This document shows, piece by piece, positions 11,505 to 21,050 of a DNA stretch of 64,000 bases. Origin of the DNA: Cliona cf. orientalis (lineage: Eukaryota; Porifera; Demospongiae; Clionaida; Clionaidae); the NCBI GenBank assembly GCA_963930775.1, contig OZ005691.1, positions 7,313,000 to 7,376,999 of the forward strand, in the 5' to 3' direction. Position 1 is the first letter of the stretch; each line of letters opens with the position of its first letter. The notes beneath the pieces were generated by a model, which did not search any database, was not told where the DNA came from, and worked only from the letters and a program-made list of their open reading frames with translations. The position numbers were made by a program, and so were the translations under genes.

Positions 11505-13461
11505 ACTATAAAATTAATGTAGACATCACAGACCGTAAGCCAAGTACAAACAGTAACAAACATATTATGCCTTCCTGATGAGCTTCTTCCGGCTCTTTGA
11601 AACACAGAATTATAAGGAGGATCAGTGGTTACCATACTGTATGAGAAACTGCATATATTGCGTACCATACTTTGACTTGAAATCATCCAGGATCTCTTGG
11701 ACTTCAGCTTCATTGTCAGATTTCTTTTTCTTTTCCTTGTGCTGAGTAATAGGTGGCTCATTATCCGAGTCTGCATCTGACACACGTCTCCGCTTAATTT
11801 GTTAGCTTTATTTCCAGTATCAAGAAGCCCATCACATCACAGAATTCCTCACCTTCAAAGGTCCACTACCTTCTTCACTTTTTGACGAGCTCTTGATGGA
11901 TAAAAGATAGCAGTCACTTCATTTCAAGAATAATTTGTAGGTCTAGTGATAGTCTTTGTAACTCAACTGACTCATCACTGATCACTGTAGGCTATCAACT
12001 ACACTTCTTGTCTTTAATTTCTTGTGTGCACTGATCTGGCATACATTTGGTACTATTGCATGCATAATGCCAGGATCCTGATAATGCTAATGGCGTGCAA
12101 GCGATGTTAACACCTGCTTGTGGTTACTCTAGGTCTAGGCTACACAACTCTGCTAATAGTAGCAGTCGCTAGCTTAGATTGTTTTCAGCATGCAAGGTAG
12201 AATATTATACACTCACTTTTGGTGTTTTCTCCATTAATTTTGAGGGTGTGATCATACATTCTAAAAGTAAAATTAATACAAAGAATTCGAGAAATACTGG
12301 AAGATTACAGATACCAGCCAACAGAACAAGTTACGAGTCCTTGAGCTTGCATCTCATAGCTCATAGTACAGGTACGATCTTTGGCCATGGTAGCCCCAAA
12401 GAAGCTTGTCGAGTCTCTTTAAGTCAGCAGTAGCACTGTCAGAGCGCCTCGAGCTTGTTAATCTGTGTCAGTTCCTGTTCAGAATCTGTGTGTTACTACT
12501 ATGAGCACATGGTTGTGCTTTTTAACATGTGCTTAACAGTGAGTAGCAAAACCAGGAAGAATAAAAAAATTAATGTGCTTAACAATCCAAGTCTGTGATA
12601 TTATAATATGTACATAATACCGTATTTCTTCTAAAAATTCGGCCCCTCTAATTATTCGGCACCGTTTACCGAATGTTTGAATATAGTCTCTAATTTTTCG
12701 GCAAAGGTCGTCATGCGTATATGCTATAAACGGGAATAAAATGCGCAAGCAGACAGAATGTTGAATATTAACCTCTAAAAATTCGGCGAAGCTAAAGCAA
12801 TATTGTTATTTTCATGCCGAATTTTTAGAAGAAATACGGTACTTGTGCACGCATCTTCATTCAGTATCTTTTCTGGCTCTTTATTTTATTCTTATTGCCT
12901 CAGAGCACATTAGCGCATTATATTGCCATAATATTATTGTTACATGCATGTATTTTGATGCTATAATATGTCATGACTATAATTCTATTCCTAAAAGTAA
13001 GGGACTCAGTATTACCTTTCCCAAGCCATTCTTTTATGAGCCATCATCCCAGCCATGCAATACAACATTGGTGACAAGGATGGCCATTGCGATTATGATG
13101 ATAGATTGGGTTGTTATTTGTTCATGCGCTCATGATACTATTGTTTTTGGACTAACTCAAACTTCACCCACCCATGTGTTTCTTTTTCCTATTGTGTAGA
13201 ATCATCACCTTGTATGTATCGGTGGTTCTGGTGATTGGTAGATTCATTCGTACATACATAGCAGACCTTCCCTATCGATTGGCTGTGGATGAGATCCTCA
13301 ACCCAGACCCACTGATCAAACTTTGCCACGATATCTTCACTGTGAGGGAGAGAGGGGACCTGAAGCTCGAAGAGATATTGGTCGGAAAACTCTTCTACAT
13401 ATTCAGATCTTCAGAGAGGATTGTCAGAATAACTGAAGATTTAAAGGAAAAAACTGACTAG
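1..13461 (+). CDS. piezo: Piezo-type mechanosensitive ion channel, 3' part of gene (C-terminal portion)
   Basis: Piezo channels are very large homotrimeric cation channels of the plasma membrane gated by membrane tension. The first exon is open to the left edge, so the N-terminal blades lie outside. Exons read from the sequence: 1-793, 3324-3471, 3844-3968, 4292-4405, 5090-5232, 5631-5794, 6004-6189, 7515-7607, 7670-7854, 8396-8524, 10765-10969 and 13200-13461 (stop TAG). All but one junction have GT/AG ends and matching phase. Family signatures are clear: a lysine-rich cytoplasmic stretch followed by hydrophobic helices, the LLPELRETMDWTFTDTSLSL segment before the pore, an extracellular cap region rich in N-glycosylation sites, the last helix LYVSVVLVIGRFIR, and the C-terminal HDIFTVRERGDLKLEE and LFYIFRSSERIV motifs. 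The phases at 8524 and 10765 do not match, so a small cap exon is probably missed between them. The donor at 6189 (GTCTGC) is weak. Large introns carry transposons. Confidence 0.95.
1295..1685. repeat. Foldback element with ~120-bp inverted arms
   Basis: Left arm (1295 to about 1412) begins AACAAGTATAAAAACAATTA and reaches ACGCTTGCTTT. The reverse complement returns from about 1562 to 1685, ending with TTTTTATACTTGTT. The arms are nearly identical, with about 150 bp between them. A single related arm lies at 47690-47830, so this is a dispersed family. No coding capacity was seen; the mobilising enzyme is unknown. Confidence 0.8.
1790..2805 (+). repeat. Long interspersed repeat, copy A (3' end ...GACTCTATGATRCAT)
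   Basis: About 1 kb resembling 48707-49430. Shared blocks run in the same order: GTAGCCACGCCTCTC near the start, CACATGACTTCACCATGGCA at 2205-2225, ATGRAGTGGATTTATACT at 2362-2380, a purine-rich GAAAAAGAAAGAAAGA stretch, and a 3' end with GGCATATCCGGGCCATCCCT followed by the hairpin AGAGTCTACCGACTCT. Fragments occur at 15272-15335, 53885-53950 and 56815-57110. The small open frame at 2219-2401 is only the conserved body of this repeat and is not a gene. A defined 3' end with ragged 5' lengths suggests a non-autonomous retroelement; this is inference. Confidence 0.7.
2521..2786 (+). repeat. 133-bp tandem duplication
   Basis: Two adjacent units begin AGATAATTTGTTGGAGATTC at 2521 and 2654 and differ at only a few positions (for example GGAATATCTGGG against GGCATATCCGGG). 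The duplicated unit is the 3' part of the interspersed repeat at 1790-2805, so the duplication happened within that repeat. Confidence 0.85.
2983..3203. mobile_element. TACCGTATAGCC-type MITE, copy 1
   Basis: A 221-bp palindrome-like element. The termini TACCGTAAAGCTGGAAAT and ...GGCTATACGGTA are inverted repeats, and the interior repeats the phrase AAATTTGGCGGTT on both strands. Two closely similar copies are at 8944-9156 and 49480-49700. Ends lying on TA dinucleotides suggest Tc1/mariner-type mobilisation (inference). It lies in a Piezo intron and has no coding capacity. Confidence 0.9.
6311..6959. mobile_element. MITE with ~44-bp terminal inverted repeats
   Basis: The left end ATCAAGGGCTTATCGAGCCG extends through GCAGCGAGAGGGCATGTA and is matched, in reverse complement, by the right end ending GGCTCGATAAGCCCTTGAT, with about two mismatches in 44. 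A second inner inverted pair (GACGGCGAAATCC with GGATTTCGCCGTC) follows. The interior has no long open frame. It sits in the Piezo intron between 6189 and 7515. Confidence 0.88.
8944..9156. mobile_element. TACCGTATAGCC-type MITE, copy 2
   Basis: 213-bp copy of the family at 2983-3203 and 49480-49700, with the intact terminal pair TACCGTATAGCCGGAAAT and TTTCCGGCTATACGGTA. It lies in the large Piezo intron after the exon ending at 8524. Confidence 0.92.
9466..9930 (+). repeat. GGGGTATGTGCTCT-family interspersed repeat, copy 1
   Basis: Similar to 30740-31018 in the same orientation: shared phrases include CACAAATAGTGC, TAGCCACGCCTRTCGACAGT, GTGCCCACTCGATG, TATGACTGGTAAAGATC, and the end GATTGCGCAATRTG followed by GGGGTATGTGCT. 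No coding capacity. Other copies or pieces are at 10063-10600, 24717-25117, 35603-35650, 38462-38766 and 41815-42040. Confidence 0.75.
10063..10600 (+). repeat. GGGGTATGTGCTCT-family repeat, 5' piece, interrupted by a 5-bp-TSD element
   Basis: Starts with CCCCGTGCACATGTGCAAGG and runs through GCACAAAAATTACTATATCT and TCATAAGCACAACAAATCAA, matching 30597-30720. It is split at 10191-10533 by a CATAGGCGTAGGAA-type element, after which homology resumes (TTTGGCGAAAACCAGCTTCA). The host repeat is therefore older than the inserted element. Confidence 0.78.
10191..10533. mobile_element. CA..GGCGTAGGAA element, 5-bp target duplication CAATT
   Basis: 343 bp. Left end CATAGGCGTAGGAAGAT, right end TTTCCTACGCCACTG, and flanks CAATT (10186-10190 and 10534-10538) as a perfect direct duplication. 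The interior has a GGGGGG run, a CGCGCGAAGCGCGC palindrome and ACCACGCCC phrases shared with the copies at 58168, 58705 and 59319. Non-autonomous. CA-starting TIRs of this kind with 5-bp duplications fit the 5-bp-TSD branch of hAT elements; that assignment is inference. Confidence 0.93.
11474..11502 (+). repeat. 29-base poly(C) tract
   Basis: Uninterrupted run of 29 C in a Piezo intron. It creates a false proline-run open frame on one strand and a glycine run on the other. Confidence 0.98.
12618..12841. mobile_element. TACCGTATTTCTTC MITE
   Basis: 224 bp. Left end TACCGTATTTCTTCTAAAAA followed by TTCGG; right end CCGAATTTTTAG followed by AAGAAATACGGTA, its reverse complement. Inner phrases such as CTAATTATTCGGC recall the element at 41014-41516 (ATTATTCGAAC), so the two are probably related families. 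Lies in the last Piezo intron. Confidence 0.9.
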
Positions 13462-13953
13462 GTTTTTTAGGTATACTAATATAAAGTATTGCTTTATGTG
13501 AGTGGTTTCCCTATTAAAATTACTTTTTATGACTGTGTAAGTACTTAGCTATAAATTTTGATCTTCATAGAATATCATTTAATTGTTTTCTGTGATACGA
13601 AAAGCCAGATGCTCGATCAGCATTCATAGTTCATCTCCCCAGTCAGGTCACATCCCCATCACGAAAGAGAAGTCACATCTTGAGCATAGGTAGAATTAAG
13701 TACTCAAGGATGTCGGTCAGCTTTTGGGATTCCAGTGCATGGTATAGATAGTTATGCATCTCCAGGAGTTGACGTGTTTAATAATTATAAAAAATAGGAT
13801 AAAATTAATATCAATCAATAGTACTGCAAATTTAATACCTAAACGAAAAGTTCTTTAGTAGATCATATCAGTTAGCCAGTAGTGGTCACTAAGTTTCTCA
13901 ACTAAGGGGAACTTGACTACTATAACTTCATAATATTATTATAGTCACTGGCA

Positions 13954-16900
13954 TTACCAAATAACGCATTTGTTCGTAGGATTCATAGGAGATCCTGCTG
14001 GACAGTTGAACGCTTCAGCAAACTGTCTTAAGTTAACTACTGCACGATTCCTGCAGTTATATTATGCATAATTAATTTACATTTTCCACAATAATATCAC
14101 CAATTAAGGAGTAGTATGGAGCACAGGTGCTAGACTAGACAGGGGCAGCACAGAAGGTCGGGCTATAGCTCCAACACTTCTCAGGACATGGGGGGGGGGG
14201 GGGGGGGGGGGATGTGGTAACTACTAAGGGGTTATCAAGCACTATGAATTTGCTGTCACAGATGTTTGAATATTCCGGTAATATAATATAACTGTGTTAA
14301 AATATTGTGTGTATCCAGCAAGGGTGCCACACCCACTTCAAACTCCAAAAGTGGGTGTGGTAAACCAAATTTTCACCACGCACTTACGTAAACTTCTCAT
14401 TAGCTACAGTGGAACCCCTCTAAAGCGGACACCATTGGGACCAAAATTTGTGTCCGCTGTAGCGAGCTCGAGGTGTCCTTAGTTCAGGGGTTAGTGGCTG
14501 ACCATGCCCCTCCTATATAATAATATTATTATCATAAAGCACTTATTGTGGATGACGAAAAAGATGGTATTGATGAGAGCTCTATCTGACAGCTCCTAAG
14601 CAAGAATTTGAAACATTCTTTAGGTTTTACTGTAGTTGCTGGTCGCTGAAACTGACTGGTCCAATAATTTATTATTTACTGAATGGTGGGTATGGCCTAA
14701 CTGTCTGTTATGCGAGGTTGTTCACTATTGCACAGGCTGAACGGGACCAAAATAAGTGTCCGTTATATGGAATAGCGGGCTGTCTGCTGTTGAGGGTATT
14801 TGAATATATTGAGGTCTATGGAAATACAATCCGGACATTCAGAAGTGTCCGTTATATATCGCCAAGAGTGTATTAGGAGGTGTCCGCCGTTGAGGGGTGT
14901 CTGTTAAGCGGGGTTCTAAGCCCCACCACTTTAATACTCAGTTCCACCCTTGCTGGATAATTACTATTTCATTTAGCTACATACCTGGCAGGTCCTGGTG
15001 CATGAGGATCGGAAGTACGTAGAAACTGATAATATGAAGGAAAAGCTAATTCACACCAGACCTATTATTATAGATAATAATTAATTTTATTAATGACTGG
15101 ATTATAAAATATTATAGAGTTTGATAGCGCTAACTACTGTAGATTGGGATATTTTCGCCGATAAAATATTTGCTTGTAAATTTTTCGTGTAGTCTAAATT
15201 TCGTTGCCTGACTTTAGTGACCAAAATAGGTATAGGTTGACATACGTTTATGTAATAATTATAATAATAATATTGTTATGGCATATCCGGGCCATCCCTA
15301 CTTATAATATAGAGTCTACCGAGTCTATGATACAATGTCATGGCTAGCCTCGTGCTTGGCACGTGCCAAAGCACGAGGCTCTAGCTAGGGTGGAGCAAGG
15401 CTGCCTCAATATGAGTCAGACAGTGCTAAAATCCTTGCGTTCTGTAGATCTGTTTGGCCGTCTCTGGTGAGGTGCTAGTTTAGAATAGGAGTATGAAAGT
15501 TTAGTATTGCATGCATGGATAGCGATCAACTTTTGACATCTCCTATGTTTGTGAAGGAGCTGACAAGGGACTATAGTGTACGTGGGAATAATTCCACGGA
15601 CGCAGTAGTACGCCCACACAGTAAGTCCAAATTTTAGTTAGGTTGTCAGTTTGACATGTTCAAAGAGTGGGCTGATTGTCGGCCAATCTGTGAGTAGTAA
15701 TGACATGGGGGCCACAACTGTGACAGTGGAGTGTGAGCTTTAAGGGAGGTGCACAATTTTTCAAATGGGGTACATACACTTAGGCAAGACGAAGCATTGT
15801 ACGGCTTTATACACTTGGAAGCAGGTTAGCAATCTGATCAACAGTTGACAAACTGCAAAGGCTGGCCTGTGTTGCTCTGGTGGCCGAAAGTGATATTTTA
15901 GAAATTTGGGAAACCTTGTAAATGCTTCGCCAGTGTGTCCGTTATTCAGAAGTTCTACTGCATTACCATGCAGCTGCTATATAGGGTGTTTCATAATCAT
16001 TACACTAACAATCATTTAGATTCTAGTTGTCCGTCTGTCTAGTACGTCTGTGCGTGACTTACGAGCGGGAGGTGACCGGAAGTGATTCAACCCGAGCTAA
16101 AACGTTTTTCCGAGGAGTGGGCCTTTTGTCCTTTATATGGAGGTTGTTCCTTTACAGCTAGAGAAGCAGAGACAAAGTTGATCCATAACTAGGGGATAGC
16201 TACAACCAATTTACGTATGATTCCAGTCTACATATTAGCTATTATGAGTTTTCTGGGCTGAAGTGCTAATGTATGGTATAATATTATTGTATCATAGCAT
16301 ACATGTTTACCATTCCATGCAAGCGTCATAACCGATCTGTACAGCACTATCGAGCTCGTCCCTGTGATTAAAGCATCCATGGCTTGTCACATCGAGTTTG
16401 AAAATCTGTCTCAGACTCTAATAACTGAGCATGTACGCATCTGTGTATGCACTATAATATACTGACAATCTTTTACGTACTTGCACAAATAATATGCAGC
16501 TACTGCATGCATGGGGACATGGTCAAGTGTTGCATTAAGTGGGAAACGTTTAAGGGAGAAAATGTTCACAAATTTCGCAGTTTCAGAGTCATCTGTGAAA
16601 GTTTGCTCCATGAAATTTGGGCATGCCCCACCTATTCAATTGATTTAGCATTCCGGCGAAAGTTTTTTCCACGAAATGCTCACTTCCTACTGTTCGCAAA
16701 TGTTATCTTCCTTGAATGTTTTGTTTTGTGCTATACGGTGTCCTCAGCCACAGTATTTCAGTGGTTGGCTTACCTGACCATATGTGATGAAGAACAACTG
16801 TTCAGGAGTGTATGGGAGAGAAGGGAGCATTGGTTGTGGAGCTATTGCCGCCCTCATACGATAGGCCTATAGTTGGAGGATTAATAATAATTGTAAGATA

Positions 16901-19900
16901 TGCAAAATGGAAGAGGGTACATAATATTTATATACATGTGGCTATGTTATAATAGGCACCAAGCAAAAATTAATTATACAAGCGCAAAGCAATGGATTTG
17001 AATTTTGTGGTGTCTCAAACTTATCAATTGCAACTCACTTCAAATGAGGCATGCAGTCCTCCATTGTCCGCAATATTTTCTGGAAGTGATATATTCCCAT
17101 TCACCTGAATGTGAATGTCATTCAAAAGACAGCTGATTCGTATCTATATCATGCATGTACATGTGTTAAGGTCCCACCCTCGCCGCCTATGATATTATTA
17201 TTATTGTTATCGCACACAGTGAGGGATAGCAGGAAATTAATAATGCTTTTTATCTCTTTCATACTATACTCACGATCATTAGCTATTTCCTCAATTACAA
17301 GCTAATTGTGAATTCATCAACAATAATAATTATTATTAGCTATTAGCTACACCATGTCATAAATTACCGGGACGCCTTCATACGAGTACTGGCTATATTG
17401 GTTGACGAAACACGGCAGCCTGTTATTAAATTCAGCTTGTGATTCACTGCTCCACATCATTCTCCTGATACCATTTTTATCAAACTGTTGACCTGCCCGG
17501 AATCAAATTTAATTGAATGCGGTAAAAGCAATGTTGCAGTATAGCAGCTGCTACATCCTCATTAATTTTGTGGATTTCAAGGATTGAGGGAGCTATAGTT
17601 AATAATACTAATTAAGTCCACACCACCCACAAAATTAATATTGTCAGAAATTGAGCAGTAATTTTGAGTGAAGTATTTTCAGGCTATGAATTGATACTAG
17701 AAATTTGTTAGTATGGAATCTGCGTACCATTATTATCAAATCCATGTGTAATTTCATGCCCCACAATTGATCCAAGTCCTCCAAACATTTGATAACTGAA
17801 AGTAGCAGTGACCTTATTTTAGTGCATGATACAGTGCATAAACTTACTCTGGCCAATCCGCCCTGAAAATGGGCTCATTTGTAATAGCAGCCAACACATC
17901 TATTTTGTGTTATGCAATGAAGTGTGAATTATGCATAAAAATAATGATACTTTGAATTTTGAGTCTTGGGAACTCCCTGTTTCCTCCAAATAATACATAA
18001 TGGTCTATAGTTTTTAAGTTAGCTGCATATCAAACCATTATGCTTACATATTTGATTTATATCTGGTTGATAGAAAGCGTTGACCAATGTAGGGAATGCC
18101 ATGCTATCAACGAGTGGCCATGCTGCTTTGTTGTAGCTATGGGTGAGATTGAGACGCAGGCGAAGAGCGAGTTCCTGAGCCCTCAATTGATTGCCAAAGT
18201 AATCACTTGAATTGGCTATAAACTGAAAAACAATTACAAATACTGTTACAGTAGTTTATTGAATGAAATGTATGATCAAGTTTAATGTGAAATTAGTATT
18301 CATGAATTCTCGTAACATGTATATATATTATATAATATTGTAGCTATAGAGTCCCGCGATTACGCCCCCCCCCCCCCCCCCTTTTGTGCATGCTAGCATT
18401 AGGCAAAAGTGGGGAGGGGATTCATACGCTGGATCATGACATTTCCGTGTGATGATCGTTGAATGCCATGTGAGCGTGCTGTCTCTGTACCTTCTCTGGT
18501 GGGCAAACTCGAGAAAAACAACAAAATAAGGCATAAAAATTATGACACAAATGGCTAGTTTGCTAGGCTGTAGCTGCTGTTTTATTGGCTTAAGCGGACT
18601 CTATTTGTGACCTGCTCTGAGAAAAGGGACCACTTGGGATATTTCATAAAAATTGAGTTTTTAGCATGGATTGATAGCTCTGTGTGTACTGAATCCAATG
18701 GTGTAAGTTTCATTAAAAATTTAATATTGATCACAAGTGGAGTTATGACCGGTTTTATACACGCAGGTAGATATATTCGATTTAAATTTCGGAAAATGTG
18801 CATATTTAATTAAATTTTGTATGTGTCTGAGAGCAATTGTGTGCGCCCTTAATGATAGTTTACATAATATTGCAACTACAAAAACATAGCATATCAATAT
18901 GAAGCCAAAATTTTACATTATTTGGTAGAATGAAAAATGAAAATTTCCCCATGCACATTATAGCTATTATTGGAAAATGAAAATTTATCCCAATTGAGTG
19001 GTCACTTTTCTCAGAGCGGGTCACATTTTACAGTCAGGGAGGGGGTGGGGCTTATATTATGCCAGACAAAACTACCTATGCAGGAACTTGAGCTAAAAAT
19101 GCAGGGACAGCGTAATTGCGGGATTCTACGGCATATGTACATGTATGGAGCGATTGATGACCTTTACCAGAAAGTGCACATCAGATTCAGTACAGTCAAG
19201 GGCTTATAGGCTCCTAAAGGAGAAGCCCTTGGCACAATAGCATACATGTATGATGATGTACCGGTATGCCTGTTGTGTGCACAGTAGTGACTAATATTAA
19301 TTTTAATTATTAGCTACCTGGATGTACAGATTGAGATATTGCAATCATGCACATGCTGATGTCAAATCCAGAGAGTTTTGTATACTGCATTGCATAGCAG
19401 TGCATTCTTGATTGAATCTTACTCTCGAGTAGATCCCATTGACGTAATTGTTATCGAAGATCTCTGCAGGATACGCCGAGTGTGCAATGATGGCATTTAC
19501 TTTCTCGATTGAACTTTACTTGGAGAAATCACTCAGCCAATCCATTTGATTGACACGCTCTTTAAAACCTTCCATTAGAAAGTCGAACATCATTGCGACT
19601 CTTTCCTATAATAAAAGTGTTGATGAATTGGAGTGTGAGAGTATGATATTAGCTATCTTCAATATATTATTATCCCAATCCTCTATTTGAGCCCAGTGAT
19701 GAAGGTGTGCATCACGCATGACCCATTACATGATCCATAAACCCTTCTTGTGAGATTCTGTTTGCAAAGATCTCTGTGATACTAATTATTATCATAATTA
19801 TGCTAACCCGTGTTCCTTCTGGAACCAGCTGCTCCACAAACGGCCTAGCCAAAGCAATTGGTAGTGAACTTTGTACAAGTGTCATACAGGAGTTGAGATC

Positions 19901-20988
19901 TCCAGGAGTGGTACCCCCGCCCAGCTGTCTGAACACTATCGCAATAGAATGTATGCATCCATCATCATAAACATACTCATGCATAATAATATTGTTACCA
20001 TAATTATAATATCACCAGTCGATACAACTTACCGCTGCTCAAGCTCTGAAATTGGGTTATGATAAACAATATTTTGGTATAATCACGAATCACTCTGTGA
20101 AATGGAATAAGACAATATGCAGTTACCTGATCGTCAAATAATAAATTCTGCAAATCTGATTCAGAAGCTAAATTCAATGCTTCAAGTTATCCGGGCATCA
20201 CATGAAAATACATGCCACAGTTATGTACACATGAATATATACTCTGGATCAGTATTCTGAAGCAGTGGCCCCAATCTTTCAAAGTAGGCTGGTGTGGTGA
20301 CAATAATCTCAAGATCTTGAGGAACTTCCAATCCAGAAAGGTCGTACATGAAGGTTACAAATCCTTCCCAGTCAAACTAATAGGAAATCCATAGATGAAA
20401 CTACCGGCTACAATTACGTACTAGCTGCATTTACCCCTGGCCACAGTGTCTGCAAACTCTCAAAAGTATAGATACTGCTTTGATTGAGAGGGGGTGGATC
20501 AGTAATATCTGGTACATTGAAGCCTGGTTCAAGAATCTAAAAAAATGTGAACTTTTACAACTAATGATACACTATCTTTAGTAATACTTCATTTAGTCTT
20601 TGATCAAACTCAATTATATTTTGAAGAGCTTCAGCATAGACGGTTGGATTTACGGATGAATTGAGCAATGAGAAGATTCCTATTGCCTGTAATGGGGAAT
20701 TAAGGAGAATGTCATACTATATAGTATAGGTATATACTTGGCCAGTACAAAGGATAATTAACCATCACTTACGCTGGTTGATTCAATCTATCTACAGTGT
20801 GGCTACCCGTAGTTAATGATTGTTTTGACTTACTCTATTAATATCACTTGTTGTATTAGTAATAAATGATGCTAGTGATATCACCTGCTGCTGAAACTGT
20901 AAAACATAAGAATATAATATACATTAGCAATGTCACCATGTATGTATGATGAGTATTTGCAAGTCAAAAAAGAGTCGATTGATATACT

Positions 20989-21050
<62 letters not shown>

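Noticed and set aside
11171-11785. Open frames with proline or glycine runs
   Set aside because: Artefacts of the 29-base C tract in a Piezo intron.
12843-13199. 118-residue ORF just before the last Piezo exon
   Set aside because: Intronic; it overlaps the acceptor of the last exon and is in a different reading frame from Piezo.
16411-16872. Two overlapping ORFs on opposite strands
   Set aside because: The only coding segment here is the 93-bp M13 exon at 16774-16866; the longer frames are unrelated to it.
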